The position numbers and the translations under genes were made by a program. DNA of 64,000 bases from the NCBI GenBank assembly GCA_963733105.1, contig CAVTCB010000018.1:1-64000 (forward strand), in the 5' to 3' direction. Origin of the DNA: JAFAYN01 sp963733105. GTDB taxonomy: Bacteria > Gemmatimonadota > Gemmatimonadetes > Longimicrobiales > Longimicrobiaceae. Shown piece after piece: positions 24,002-33,918 of this stretch (position 1 is its first letter; each line of letters opens with the position of its first letter). The notes beneath the pieces are model-generated. The model was not told where the DNA came from. It did not search any database and was given only the letters and a program-made list of their open reading frames with translations.

Positions 24002-24856
24002 ATGCGGGGGACGCGAAGCTGGATGGCGGCGGGACTGGTGGTGGGGACCCTGGTGGCGGGCGGCTGCGACCGCGGCGAGCACGAGGGCTACTACGACGAC
24101 GAGCCGGAGGCGCCGCCCGCGCGCCGGGCGGTGGTGGCGCAGGCCGCTCCCGCGCCGCCGCCGAGCGCGGCGGACTCGGCGGCGATGCGGGCCCGCATCG
24201 CCGCCCGCGGCGACTCGGTGCGGGCGGCGTTCGAGCGGGCGCGGGCGCTGGGGGCGAGCGAGGTGGCGGAGCTGCGCCGCGACGTGAACGCGGAGCAGGT
24301 GGCGACGGCGCAGCGCCTGGGGGTGCGGGCCTCCGGCCGGGCGCGGATCGAGGAGCTGCGCCGGGAGGGGAGGCTGGTGGCGCTGGGGGACAGCACGCCG
24401 TACTGGGTGCTGCGCGGGATGCAGCACTCGGTGCCCTACGTGACCCCCGACGCCCGCGCCATGCTGGTGGAGCTGGGCCGCCGCTTCCACGCGCGGCTGG
24501 ACTCCCTGGGGCTGCCGCGCTACCGGATGAAGGTGACCTCGGCCATCCGCACCGACGAGACGCAGGCGGAGCTGCGGAAGATCAACTCCTACGCCTCCAG
24601 CACCACCAGCGCGCACGAGTTCGGCACCACCGTGGACGTGTCCCACGAGCGCTTCGCCGTGCCGGCGGGAGCGCCCGGGGAGTGGGAGGCGGAGGTGGAG
24701 ATGCTGGAGGAGGCGGGGAAGGAGAACGCGAAGGCGCTCCAGGCGGAGCTGGGCCGCGCCATCGCGTCCCTGCGCGACGCGGGCGCGCTCCACGTCATGA
24801 TGGAGAACCGGCAGCCGGTGTACCACATGACCGTGGCGCGCCGCTTCGGGAGCTGA
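24002..24856 (+). CDS. DUF5715-like lipoprotein, peptidase fold suspected
   Basis: The protein has 284 residues. A lipobox-like VAGGC at residues 18-22 suggests lipid anchoring, and a Pro/Ala-rich linker follows. The C-terminal ~150 residues have YRMKVTSAIRTDETQ, SSTTSAHEFGTTVDVSHERF and ALHVMMENRQPVYHM. The spaced His and Asp (SAHEFGTTVD, HV) are those of LAS/D,D-carboxypeptidase-type zinc enzymes, as in DUF5715 proteins. A peptidoglycan hydrolase role is inference. Confidence 0.8.
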   Translation: MRGTRSWMAAGLVVGTLVAGGCDRGEHEGYYDDEPEAPPARRAVVAQAAPAPPPSAADSAAMRARIAARGDSVRAAFERARALGASEVAELRRDVNAEQVATAQRLGVRASGRARIEELRREGRLVALGDSTPYWVLRGMQHSVPYVTPDARAMLVELGRRFHARLDSLGLPRYRMKVTSAIRTDETQAELRKINSYASSTTSAHEFGTTVDVSHERFAVPAGAPGEWEAEVEMLEEAGKENAKALQAELGRAIASLRDAGALHVMMENRQPVYHMTVARRFGS

Positions 24857-25064
24857 CCCCCCACCCCCGGCCCCTCCCCCACAAGGGGGGAGGGGAGCAC
24901 GACAACGACAGAACTGCAGATAGGGTAAGCAGTTGCGTGAGGGATGCGAGCCCGAAGGGGCGAGACCCGGCGTAGTTTGCCGGGGCTCGACTCCGTTAAG
25001 CACGGTTGTATCGTGCTTTACGGAGCCGCAGCCCGACCCCGCGCCAGCGGGGGCACGCCCGAAC
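24857..25064. repeat. Structured dispersed repeat, copy A
   Basis: The core (24929-25064) contains hairpin 2 (24962-24988, arms GAGACCCGGC / GCCGGGGCTC) and hairpin 1 (24991-25025, arms CTCCGTTAAGCACG / CGTGCTTTACGGAG, loop GTTGTAT). Related copies are at 40774-40911 (inverted), 52451-52575 (inverted) and 52721-52860. The preceding CCCCTCCCCC-ACAAG-GGGGGAGGGG tract and GAGCACGACAACG are shared with copy B. It lies between the convergent ends of the DUF5715-like gene and the S9 peptidase gene. Confidence 0.85.
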
Positions 25065-25068
25065 CCCA

Positions 25069-27343
25069 TCACGGCGTCGGCGGCTTCTCCTCCGGAAGAG
25101 TCGCCAGCACGTCCCGCCACGCGAACGGCCGCCCGCTCCCGCGCACGTGGTAGTCCATCCACGCCATCTCGGCCATCCCGTTGTGGAGGCGGTTGCGCGG
25201 CCCCGGGGTGCCGTGCTGGTCGCCGGGGTACATGTACAGCTCGGTGGGGACGCCCAGCCTCCGGAGCGCCGTGAACAGCTCCAGCGCCTGCCCGCTCGGC
25301 ACGCGCGGATCGCCCTGCGTGGCGTAGATCAGCGTGGGGGTCTTCGCGTTCCCCACGTACCGGATGGGGGACTGGCTCCAGTACGCCTCGAAGTCCTGGT
25401 ACGGGGTCCGGTCGCCGAACCAGAGCTCGCGGGGGCGCTGGAAGTCGCTGGTGGCGTACATGGAGACCCAGTTGGACACGCCCGCTCCCGAGCTGATGGC
25501 CCGGAAGCGGTCCGTGTGCGTGAGGATCCAGTTGGCCAGGGTGCCGCCGGCGCTGTGGCCGAGCACGCCCATCCGCGTGGAGTCGACGAGGCCCTGCGCG
25601 ACCAGGTGGTCGACGCCGGACATGACGTCCCGGAAGGGGTGGCCGAAGTAGTCGCCCATGACGCCGAGCTTGAACCGCTCGCCGTAGTTGGTGGAGCCGC
25701 GGTAGTTGGGCGCCAGCACCACGTACCCCGCGCCGGCGTACACCTGGGCGCCGTCGCCGTCGCCGTTGAACTCCAGCACCTCGGCGGAGTGCGGCCCGCC
25801 GTGGAGGACGACCATGAGGGGGTAGCGCCGGCCCGGCTCGTACCCCACCGGCTTCACCAGCACGCCGCCCACCGGGGTGCCGTCGGCGGAGGTCCAGGTG
25901 ATCTCCTCGGTCTGGCCGAGCGCGAGGCCGGAGACTTCCGGGTACAGGTCGGTGAGCTGCGTCCAGCGGCGGCGGTCGCCGATGCGCCCGGCGTCGGGGA
26001 CGGCGTACACGGTGGACGGGGTGGCCGGGTCGGAGTAGCGCACGAGCACGCGGCGCGTGGCGGGGTCCTGCTCGGCGCTCACGATCCCCTTGACGTCGGT
26101 GAGCTGCCGGACGGCGCCGCTGCGCACGTCGAGCGCGAACACCTGCGTGGTGGCGCGCAGCCCCGAGTTGAAGTAGATGGTGCGCCCGTCGGCCGACCAG
26201 AAGCCGACCCGCACGTCGCCGTCGAAGCCGGTGCCGAGCTTGCGCCACTCCCCGGCGGCGTCGTCCACGCGGCGGAGGTAGACGCGCTGGTTCCCGAGGT
26301 TGAGCCCGCTCATGTCGTCGGACGACGAGAAGGCGACCCAGCGCGAGTCGGGGGAGAAGCTGAGGGCGCTCTCCCACACCTCCCGGTTGTCGGTGAGCCG
26401 CTCGACGCGCCCCGTGGCGGTCTCCAGGAGGTGGAGGTCGAAGTGGAGCTGCTGGTCGGCGTTGCCGTTGCGCCTGAGGCGGTCGCTCGGCAGGGTGCCG
26501 GAAGCCGATCCAGCGGCCGTCGCCCGAGACCGTGAAGTCGCTGACGGTGAGCGCGGTGTCGCGGGTGAGGCGGGTGGTGGCGAGGCCGTCCAGGTCGAGC
26601 GCCCAGAGGCTGGAGGTGGGCGTCCAGGCGCCGCGGACGACGACGTTGAACCCCTTCTCCGTGCGGGCGCGGTCGTCGCGGTCCACGGTGTCGGCGGTGG
26701 CGAAGTAGATCCGCTTCGCGTCGGGGGCGAACTCCCACTCCCCGACGCCGGTGGGGTGCCGGGTGAGCTGCTGCGGCGGGGCGTCGCGCCCGGCGGCGAG
26801 GTCGGCGACGGGGAGGGAGTAGAGCTGCTGGGCGCCCGGGCGGCCGCTGCGGTAGACGAGCCGGCTCCCGTCGGGGCTGAACTCGAAGGCGGCGACGCCG
26901 GCGGGCGCCTGGGTGACCTTGCGCGGGGCGCCGCTGTCGGGGCGCATCACGTAGAGCTGGATGGCGCCGGGGCCCGCGCTCGTGGCTTCGCGGTTGGACA
27001 GGAAGGCGAGCCACCGCCCGTCGGGGGCCCAGCGCGGCTGCGCCTCGTTCTTGTCCGGGGTGGAGGTGAGCTGCCGGGTGGACGACACGCCGCGCTCGGT
27101 GGAGACGAGGTAGAGGTCGCTCTGGCGGGACACGTCCTTCCACTCCAGCGTCCCCAGCGCGTAGAGCATCCACCGCCCGTCGGGGCTCAGCGAGGGAGCG
27201 CCGGGGGAGCGGCTCTGCTGCCGGTTCATGTCGAGCCACGTCATGGGACGCCTGGCCTGGGCGGCGGCGGGGGCGGCGGTGGAGCAGAGGGCGCCGGCCA
27301 GGGCGAGGAGCGCCGCGGGCCGGAGGGAGCGGGCGAGGGACAT
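25069..27343 (-). pseudogene. S9-family prolyl oligopeptidase-like peptidase, frameshifted
   Basis: A signal peptide (SLRPAALLALAGALCSTAAP) is followed by a WD40/TolB-like propeller with repeated SPDGRW phrases. The frame shifts by one base near 26499 and the rest continues to 25069 (~758 residues once joined). The alpha/beta-hydrolase domain shows MVVLHGGPHS, the nucleophile in GVLGHSAGGTLANW, an Asp in ATQGDPRVPSGQ and the His in YPGDQHGTPGP, forming the Ser-Asp-His triad of dipeptidyl/acylaminoacyl peptidases. It is secreted and probably digests peptides. Confidence 0.88.
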
Positions 27344-27494
27344 CGGATTGCTCGTTGGGTTACGGGGGTGCCGAACTCGAGAGGGTCGTGGCGGACGTGT
27401 AAGGCAGCCCCCGTGCCGCGAGTTAACTATGGCGTATGTTGTTGGTGTGTGGTTGTTTGCGGTATTTGTAACGGCGGGTGGCATGTGCAAGACT

Positions 27495-27529
27495 GTCCGG
27501 CCGTGGGATCGTCCATCCCACGGCCGGAC
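27495..27529. terminator. Hairpin terminator after the 27550-27837 gene
   Basis: A perfect 14 bp stem (GTCCGGCCGTGGGA / TCCCACGGCCGGAC) with a seven-base loop lies just past the stop of the minus-strand 27550-27837 gene. No T-run. Confidence 0.65.
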
Positions 27530-27549
27530 AGAGGTGGGGAGATCGGGGC

Positions 27550-27837
27550 CTACTCGTCCCGGGAGGGTCCGGGGGCGGGAGGGGCGGCGAGGGTGCGGTG
27601 GAACGACTCCACCTCCTTGAGCTCCCGGATGGTCCGCTGCAGCTCGGCCACCTCCTCGCGCAGCTGCCGGACTTCCGTCGTGGCGCCGGGGTCGTAGCTC
27701 CGGAGCACCCCGCCCTCCTTCAGGCGGAGGATGGCGTCGACGATGGGCTTGAGGGCGAACCGCACCGTGATGCCCAGCGCGGGAACGACCACCAGGGCGA
27801 AGATCACGACCAGCTTCATGACGTCATCGGGACCCAT
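27550..27837 (-). CDS. Small membrane protein with C-terminal coiled coil
   Basis: The protein has 95 residues: one N-terminal hydrophobic helix (residues ~8-25), then a heptad-rich stretch (VRQLREEVAELQRTIRELKE, ~57-76) and a Pro-rich tail. Size and layout recall PspB-like membrane/coiled-coil proteins, but the sequence similarity I can see is only in layout. It is the downstream neighbour of deoA on the same strand, 54 bases away. Confidence 0.7.
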   Translation of the reverse strand: MGPDDVMKLVVIFALVVVPALGITVRFALKPIVDAILRLKEGGVLRSYDPGATTEVRQLREEVAELQRTIRELKEVESFHRTLAAPPAPGPSRDE

Positions 27838-27891
27838 GGGACCTCGCGTGCAGGGGGGGAGGCGGGGCGGCTGCTGAAAGACGGTTTCCGC

Positions 27892-29225
27892 TCAGCCGAT
27901 GACCTCGTAGCGGGGAGCGGGGCGCTCCACCGGGTCGGACGAGAGGCGGTACAGGGCGCGGAGGCGGGCGGCGCCGGCCTCCCACTCGGCTTCGCTGCGG
28001 GCGTGCAGCTCGGCCAGGGGGGCGCCGGGGGCCACGCGGTCGCCGATGCGGGCGCGGAGGACGATCCCCACGGCGGGGTCCACGGGGTCGCCCTTGGCGC
28101 GGCGGCCGGCGCCCAGGTCGAGCGCGGCCTCGCCGACGCCGCGGGCGTCGAGCGCGGCCACCCAGCGGTCGCCGTCGGCGTCGGAGGTCACGTCGCGCAC
28201 CACGGCGGCGCGGGGGAGGAGGCCGGGGTCGTCCACCACGCGGGGGTCGCCGCCCTGGGCGCGCACCAGCTCGGCGAAGGCGGCCAGCCCGGCGCCGGAG
28301 TCGCGCAGCTCCGCGAGGCGCGCGCGGGCGGCGTCGGCGTCGGGGGCCAGGCCGGAGAGCGTCAGGAGGTGGCTCCCCAGCTCCAGGGTGAGCGCCCACA
28401 GGTCGTCGGGGCCGCCGCCGCGCAGGGTCTCGACGGCCTCGCGCACCTCCAGGGCGTTCCCCACGGCCTCCCCCAGCGGCTCCTCCATGGGGCTCAGCAC
28501 GGCGCGCGTGCGGCGCCCGGCGCCCTCGCCGATCGCGCACCAGCGCGCGGGCCAGGACCCGCGCCTCCTCCACGCGTGGGCATGAAGGCGCCGACGCCCC
28601 ACTTCACGTCCAGCACCACGGTCCGCGCCCCGCCCGCCAGCTTCTTGGACATGATGCTCCCCGCGATCAGCGGGACCGACTCCACGGTCCCGGTCACGTC
28701 GCGCAGGGCGTAGAGGGCGCCGTCGGCGGGGACCAGCTCGGGGCTCTGCCCCACCAGGGCGCACCCGATGCGCGCCACCTGGGCGCGCATCTCGTCCAGC
28801 GGGAGGTGGACGCGGAAGCCGGGGATGGCCTCCAGCTTGTCCAGCGTGCCGCCGGTGTGCCCCAGCCCCCGCCCCGACATCTTCACGAACGCGGCCCCCG
28901 CGGCGGCCATCAGCGGGACCAGGACGATGGACGTCTTGTCGCCCACGCCGCCGGTGCTGTGCTTGTCCACGGTGGGGCGGTCCAGCCCGCTCCAGTCCAG
29001 CACGGCGCCGGTCTCCACCATGGCGCGGGTCATCGCCAGCGTCTCCTCGTCGGTCATCCCCTGCCAGACCACCGCCATGAGCCAGGCGGACATCTGGTAG
29101 TCGGGGATGCGCCCCGCGACGAACTCGCGGCAGAGGAAGCCCAGCTCCTCGGCGGTGTGCTCGCCCCCGCGGCGCTTGGCGGCGATCAGGGGGACGATGT
29201 CGGTGAACGCGCGCGCGCCGCTCAT
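27892..29225 (-). pseudogene. deoA: Thymidine/pyrimidine-nucleoside phosphorylase, two frameshifts
   Basis: The N-terminal part (from ATG 29225) shows RIPDYQMSAWLMAVVWQGM, the phosphate-binding KHSTGGVGDKTSI and GRGLGHTGGTLDKLE, all hallmark motifs of thymidine/pyrimidine phosphorylases. After GAFMPT the frame shifts by one base near 28575 and again near 28537, after which GEGAGRRTRAVLSPMEEPLG and the C-terminal domain follow to 27892 (~443 residues). It converts deoxypyrimidine nucleosides plus phosphate to base and sugar phosphate. It overlaps cdd by ATGA, forming a salvage operon. Confidence 0.92.
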
Positions 29226-29668
29226 CCGCGGGGCTCCTTCGTGGGGAGGCGGCTCTCCTCGAAGGCGCCGGGGAGGAGGTCGGCGGCGGTGGCGGCGCGG
29301 AAGCCGCCCCGGCCGTCGGGGGTCAGCACCAGGAGGGCGGGGCCGAACTCGTGGAGCACCTGGCGGCAGGCGCCGCAGGGGGCGCAGGGCTGGTCGTCCT
29401 CGGGGCCCACCACGGCCACGGCGCGGAAGCGGCGGACGCCCTCGGAGACGGCCTTCCCCACGGCCACGCGCTCGGCGCAGTTGGTGAGGCCGTAGGAGGC
29501 GTTCTCCACGTTGACGCCGGTGAACACCCTCCCGTCCTCGGCGAGGAGGGCGGCGCCCACGGTGAAGCCGGAGTAGGGGGCGTAGGCGCGGGCGCGGACC
29601 TCGCGGGCCCGGTCGAGCAGGTCGCGCGCGGTGTCCGCCGGGAGCGCGTCGGGGGTGGTGTGGCTCAC
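29222..29668 (-). CDS. cdd: Cytidine deaminase
   Basis: The protein has 148 residues from GTG 29668; the open frame extends upstream to 29752 but lacks homology there. The zinc-binding motifs are complete: CAE in GLTNCAERVAVGKAV supplies Cys and the catalytic Glu, and PCGACRQVLHEF supplies the two other cysteines. FTGVNVENASYG binds substrate. It deaminates cytidine and deoxycytidine to uridine products, which the overlapping deoA product can then phosphorolyse. Confidence 0.95.
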   Translation of the reverse strand: MSHTTPDALPADTARDLLDRAREVRARAYAPYSGFTVGAALLAEDGRVFTGVNVENASYGLTNCAERVAVGKAVSEGVRRFRAVAVVGPEDDQPCAPCGACRQVLHEFGPALLVLTPDGRGGFRAATAADLLPGAFEESRLPTKEPRG

Positions 29669-29740
29669 GGGCTGTGCGATGTCGGGGGATTCGGATTCGC
29701 CGGGGCTCCCAATATACCGGGAACCGGGCCGCCACGCACG

Positions 29741-29770
29741 GCGGGGCGGCACCGCCCGGTGCCGCCCCGC
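29741..29770 (-). terminator. Terminator after the first MCP gene
   Basis: A 13 bp stem (GCGGGGCGGCACC / GGTGCCGCCCCGC) with a four-base loop lies between the stop of the MCP gene at 29813 and the start of cdd. Confidence 0.7.
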
Positions 29771-29812
29771 CGCCGCTCGCGCCCCGCACGCCCCCAGTGG
29801 CGGGGGCCCCGC

Positions 29813-31783
29813 CTACACCCGGAAGGCGCCGACCAGCTCCTCCAGCTCGGTGGCGACGCCGGCGAGCTGCTGCGCGGCGCCGAGCGACTGCGCCGCCCCG
29901 CCGGCGGTCTGCGTGGCCGCGGCGGAGACGCTGACGATGGAGCGCGACACCTCCTCCGTCCCCCGCGCCGCCTCGGTGACGTTGCGGGCGATCTCGCCGG
30001 TGGCGGCGCTCTGCTCCTCCACCGCGGCGGCCACGCTGGTGCTCACCGCGTTGATCTGCTCGATGACGCGGCTGATGTCGCGGATCCCCGTCACGGCTCC
30101 CGAGGTGCCGTCCTGCACGCCCTTGATCTTGCGGGCGATCTCCTCGGTGGCCCGGGCCGTCTGCCCGGCGAGCTGCTTGACCTCGTGGGCCACCACGGCG
30201 AAGCCCTTGCCGGCCTCTCCGGCGCGGGCGGCCTCGATGGTGGCGTTGAGCGCCAGGAGGTTGGTCTGCTCGGCGATGGAGGTGATGACGCGCACCACCT
30301 CGCCGATCTCCTCGCTGCTGGCCCCCAGCTCGTCCATCACGCGCACGGTGGCCTCCGCGCGTCCGCTGGCCTCGCGGGAGACGCGGAGCGCCTCCTGGAG
30401 CTGGCGGGAGATCTCGCGGATGGAGCCGCTCATCTCCTCGGCGGCCACGGCCACGGTCTGCACGTTGACCCCGGCCTGCTCGGAGGCGGCGGAGACCGCC
30501 TGCGACTGGCGGCTCGTCTCCTCGGCCGCGCCGGCCAGCGACTGGCTGCTGTCGCGGATCTGCGTGGAGGTGGAGGCCACCGTGGTGGAGGCGCCGCGGA
30601 TCTTCGCCAGCGTCCCCCGCAGGGAGTCGATGGTCCGGTTCAGGTTCTCCTGCAGCGAGGCGTGGTCGCCCCGGTAGCTCCCCTCCACCTTGCGGGTGAA
30701 GTCGCCCTGCGCCAGCCGCTCCAGGACCTGGTTGCTCTCCCGGACCGGGGTGACCACCGCGTCCAGGGTGCGGTTGATCCCGTCCAGCAGGGCATGGTAG
30801 CTCCCCTCGAACCGCGCCGCGTCGCCGCGCCGGGACAGGTCGCCCGCCTCCGCCGCGGCGATCAGCGCCTCGGTCTCGGCGATCACCTCCCGCAGGCGGG
30901 CACGCGCCTCCTCGAACCCGGCCACGGTGGCCTGGGTCTGTCGGATCATCCCGTTGACCGTCTCGGCCAGCCGTCCCACCTCGTCGCGGGAGTCCACCTC
31001 CAGGAAGGGCGTGCCGGTCCTGATCTCGAGCGTGAGGTCGCCGCGCGCGAGGGCCTCGGTGGCCAGGCCCAGGTTGGTGACGCAGAGGGCGCGCAGCGAC
31101 TCGGCTCGCTCCGCCACCCGGTGCACCGCGGAGGAGATCCGCCGGGCGGTGAAGAGCGCGGTCCCCACGGCCAGCAGGACGCCCCCCAGGAGCACGGCGA
31201 GCATGACGCCCACGGCCCGGCTGCCCTGGCGCGCGTTGGCCTCGGCCGTGGCCCGCGCGGCCTCCAGATTGACCGCGGCGAGACGGTCGAGGCTGGCGTC
31301 CACGGCGTGTACCCTCGCGGCGCCCTGCTCCCGGACGACTGCGACGGCCTCCTCGTTCCGGTTGGCGAAGCCGAGCTCCATGACGCGGTCCGCGACCGGC
31401 CGGTACGCCTGCCATGCAGCCCGGAACTTCGCGAACGCCTCCCGGTCGGCCTGCGAGAAGAAGGTCTTCTCGTACTCCGCGGAGATCGAGTCCACCGCGC
31501 GGGTGCTGGCCTCCACCCTGGCCTTCAGCGCGCGGTTGTCGGCTTCCGACGTGGTGAGCACCAGGTCACGCAGCGCGACGGGAACGTGGCTGAAGGACGT
31601 GCGCAGGTCGCCGATCTGCGCCAGCGGGAGCGTGTTCTTCTCGTAGAGGAAGGTGTCCGCCGCGGTGATGGAGCGGATGCCGGTGATCCCGACGGCGCCG
31701 ACGGTGCCGGCTATGGCGATCACGAGCCCGAACCCCAGCAGCATCTTGGCGGAGAGCCTGAGGTTGTTGTACCAGGTCAGCAT
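29813..31783 (-). CDS. Methyl-accepting chemotaxis protein (4HB sensor)
   Basis: The protein has 656 residues from ATG 31783. A transmembrane helix (~18-37) is followed by a ~150-residue periplasmic helical region of the four-helix-bundle kind, then a second transmembrane helix. Next come HAMP-like segments including repeated 'aRfegsYhaLldgiNrTLDavv' units. The C-terminal signalling coiled coil has the conserved hairpin tip IAEQTNLLALNATIEAARAG. It ends in VGAFRV without a CheR-tethering pentapeptide. The last ~350 residues are nearly identical to the next two MCPs. No che genes are adjacent. Confidence 0.95.
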   Translation of the reverse strand: MLTWYNNLRLSAKMLLGFGLVIAIAGTVGAVGITGIRSITAADTFLYEKNTLPLAQIGDLRTSFSHVPVALRDLVLTTSEADNRALKARVEASTRAVDSISAEYEKTFFSQADREAFAKFRAAWQAYRPVADRVMELGFANRNEEAVAVVREQGAARVHAVDASLDRLAAVNLEAARATAEANARQGSRAVGVMLAVLLGGVLLAVGTALFTARRISSAVHRVAERAESLRALCVTNLGLATEALARGDLTLEIRTGTPFLEVDSRDEVGRLAETVNGMIRQTQATVAGFEEARARLREVIAETEALIAAAEAGDLSRRGDAARFEGSYHALLDGINRTLDAVVTPVRESNQVLERLAQGDFTRKVEGSYRGDHASLQENLNRTIDSLRGTLAKIRGASTTVASTSTQIRDSSQSLAGAAEETSRQSQAVSAASEQAGVNVQTVAVAAEEMSGSIREISRQLQEALRVSREASGRAEATVRVMDELGASSEEIGEVVRVITSIAEQTNLLALNATIEAARAGEAGKGFAVVAHEVKQLAGQTARATEEIARKIKGVQDGTSGAVTGIRDISRVIEQINAVSTSVAAAVEEQSAATGEIARNVTEAARGTEEVSRSIVSVSAAATQTAGGAAQSLGAAQQLAGVATELEELVGAFRV

Positions 31784-31927
31784 GCGAATCTTCTTCTCGG
31801 TTGAGGGAGTCGTTCGGGGCTGCGGGCGCCCAGGGTCCCGGCTCGGATCTTCGGTGGCTCCGCGCGAATGCTTGAACGGTGAGCGGGGCTCACGGCTACA
31901 GAACCCGACAGCCCTCGCCACCCGGGC

Positions 31928-33895
31928 CTACACGCGAAAGGCGCCGACCAGCTCCTCCAGCTCGGTGGCGACGCCGGCGAGCTGCCGTGCGGCGCCGAGC
32001 GACTGCGCCGCCCCGCCGGCCGTCTGCGTGGCCGCGGCGGAGACGCTGACGATGGAGCGCGACACCTCCTCCGTTCCCCGCGCCGCCTCGGTGACGTTGC
32101 GGGCGATCTCGCCGGTGGCGGCGCTCTGCTCCTCCACGGCGGCGGCCACGCTGGTGGAGACGGTGTTGATCTGCTCGATGATGCGCGAGATGTCGCGGAT
32201 CGCCGTCACGGCTCCCGAGGTGCCGTCCTGCACCCCGCGGATCTTGCGCGCGATCTCCTCGGTGGCCCGGGCCGTCTGCCCGGCCAGCTGCTTGACCTCG
32301 TGGGCCACGACGGCAAAGCCCTTCCCGGCCTCCCCGGCGCGGGCGGCTTCGATGGTGGCGTTCAGCGCCAGGAGGTTGGTCTGCTCGGCGATCCCGTTGA
32401 TCACGCGCACCACCTCGCCGATCTCGTCGCTGCCGGCCCCCAGCTCGTCCATCAGCCGCACCGTCCCCTCCGCCCGGTCGTTGGCCTCCTGCGCCACCCG
32501 GAGCGCCTCCTGGAGCTGCCGCGAGATCTCGCGGATGGAGCCGCTCATCTCCTCCGCCGCCACCGCCACGGTCTGCACGTTGACGCCGGCCTGCTCGCTG
32601 GCGGCGCTCACCGCCTGAGCCTGCCGGCTGGTCTCCTCGGCGGTGCCGGAGAGCGTACCGCTGGTGTCCCGGATCTCCACGGCGGCGGCGGACACCGTCC
32701 CGGAGGCGCCGCGGATGCGGAGGAGGGCGGTACGGACGCTGTCCGCGGTGCGGTTCAGGCTGTCCCGGATGCGGGCGTGGTCGCCGCGGTAGTCGCCCTC
32801 CACCCTGCGGGTGAAGTCGCCCTCCGCCATCCGGTCCAGTACGGAGGAGGCCTCCTCCACCGGACGGGTGACCGCGTCGAGCGTGCGGTTGACGGCCTCC
32901 ACCAGGTCGCGGTAGCTCCCCTCGAAGCGGGCCGCCTCGCCGCGGTGGGTGAGCTCCCCCTCCGCCGCGGCCGCCACCAGCTTCTCCGTCTCCTCCAGCA
33001 CCTCGCGGAGCGTGGCGCGCGCCCGCTCGAAGGAGCCCACCGTCTCCCGCGTCTGGAGGATGATCCCGTTGATGCTCCCCGCCAGCTCCCCCAGCTCGTC
33101 GCGCGAGGTCACCTCCAGCGGCTCCGTCCCGGTGGCCAGCTCGAAGCGCAGGTCGCCGCGGGCGAGCGCCCCCGCGGCGCCACCCAGGCCGGCGATGCAG
33201 ACGGTGCGGAGCCGCTCCGCCCGTTCCGCCACCGAGCGCAGCGTGGCGGCCAGGCGCCGGGCCAGCACCGAGGTGGCGGCCAGCCCGGCGGCGATCCCCA
33301 GGAGCATCGCGGCGAGCGTCGCCGCCACCACCTGGCGGTTGGTGCGGCGCTGGGCCGCGGCGGCCGCCGCCGAGCCGGCCTCGATCCGGTCGCCCAGCGC
33401 CTCCATCTCCGTTTCCAGCGAGCGGAAGGCCTCCAGGAAGGCGGGGACGCCCGCGGCGGCCGCAGCCGGGTCGCGGAGCGCGGCCCCGGTGATCCCGACC
33501 GCCGAGCGCACGTAGGCGTCCAGCTCGGGCCCCAGCGCCGCGGCCTGCCGCCGGACCGCGGGATCGGACGAGGCCGCTGCGGCCCTCCCCAGCGAGGCCC
33601 GCAGCTCCCGCGCGTGCTCGGCCAGCTCCTTCCGCGCGGCGCCCGCACCCTCCCCGTCGCCGCGGGAGGCGGCGAAGAGCGCCAGGAACACGTCCGCCCG
33701 GATGGCGTCGTGCATCATGTCGGCGCTCATCTGCTCGCGCTGGGCCCGGGCGTCGGCGGTCGCCCGGTCGGCGGTGGCCATGGACCTCGAAAGGCCGTGG
33801 TAGCCGGTGAGCCCGGCGCAGAGAGTGGTGGCGGCCCCCAGCAGGGAGAGGGCGAACAGCTTCTGGCGGACGGAGAGGCCGAGGGTCATGGGCAT
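31928..33895 (-). CDS. Methyl-accepting chemotaxis protein (helical sensor)
   Basis: The protein has 655 residues. It has an N-terminal transmembrane helix (~12-30), a ~165-residue periplasmic helical domain rich in Ala, a second transmembrane helix (VVAATLAAMLLGIAAGLAAT), HAMP-like repeats and the same signalling tip as its neighbours (IAEQTNLLALNATIEAARAG). The start at 33895 or 33889 is not resolved. It is separated from the 33919-34704 beta-barrel gene by only 23 bases, so the two may share a transcript. Confidence 0.94.
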   Translation of the reverse strand: MPMTLGLSVRQKLFALSLLGAATTLCAGLTGYHGLSRSMATADRATADARAQREQMSADMMHDAIRADVFLALFAASRGDGEGAGAARKELAEHARELRASLGRAAAASSDPAVRRQAAALGPELDAYVRSAVGITGAALRDPAAAAAGVPAFLEAFRSLETEMEALGDRIEAGSAAAAAAQRRTNRQVVAATLAAMLLGIAAGLAATSVLARRLAATLRSVAERAERLRTVCIAGLGGAAGALARGDLRFELATGTEPLEVTSRDELGELAGSINGIILQTRETVGSFERARATLREVLEETEKLVAAAAEGELTHRGEAARFEGSYRDLVEAVNRTLDAVTRPVEEASSVLDRMAEGDFTRRVEGDYRGDHARIRDSLNRTADSVRTALLRIRGASGTVSAAAVEIRDTSGTLSGTAEETSRQAQAVSAASEQAGVNVQTVAVAAEEMSGSIREISRQLQEALRVAQEANDRAEGTVRLMDELGAGSDEIGEVVRVINGIAEQTNLLALNATIEAARAGEAGKGFAVVAHEVKQLAGQTARATEEIARKIRGVQDGTSGAVTAIRDISRIIEQINTVSTSVAAAVEEQSAATGEIARNVTEAARGTEEVSRSIVSVSAAATQTAGGAAQSLGAARQLAGVATELEELVGAFRV

Positions 33896-33918
33896 GTAGG
33901 TAGCGGTTCGTAGGGAGG

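Noticed and set aside
24870..24896. CCCCTCCCCC-ACAAG-GGGGGAGGGG considered as a simple terminator
   Set aside because: The same tract recurs with copy B at ~40940-40970 along with further shared sequence, so it is better read as part of the dispersed repeat, though it may also terminate transcripts.
27343..27549. Possible small gene or regulatory RNA between the S9 peptidase and the 27550 gene
   Set aside because: Only a terminator hairpin (27495-27529) is evident; no start with a ribosome-binding site and no conserved structure was seen in the rest.
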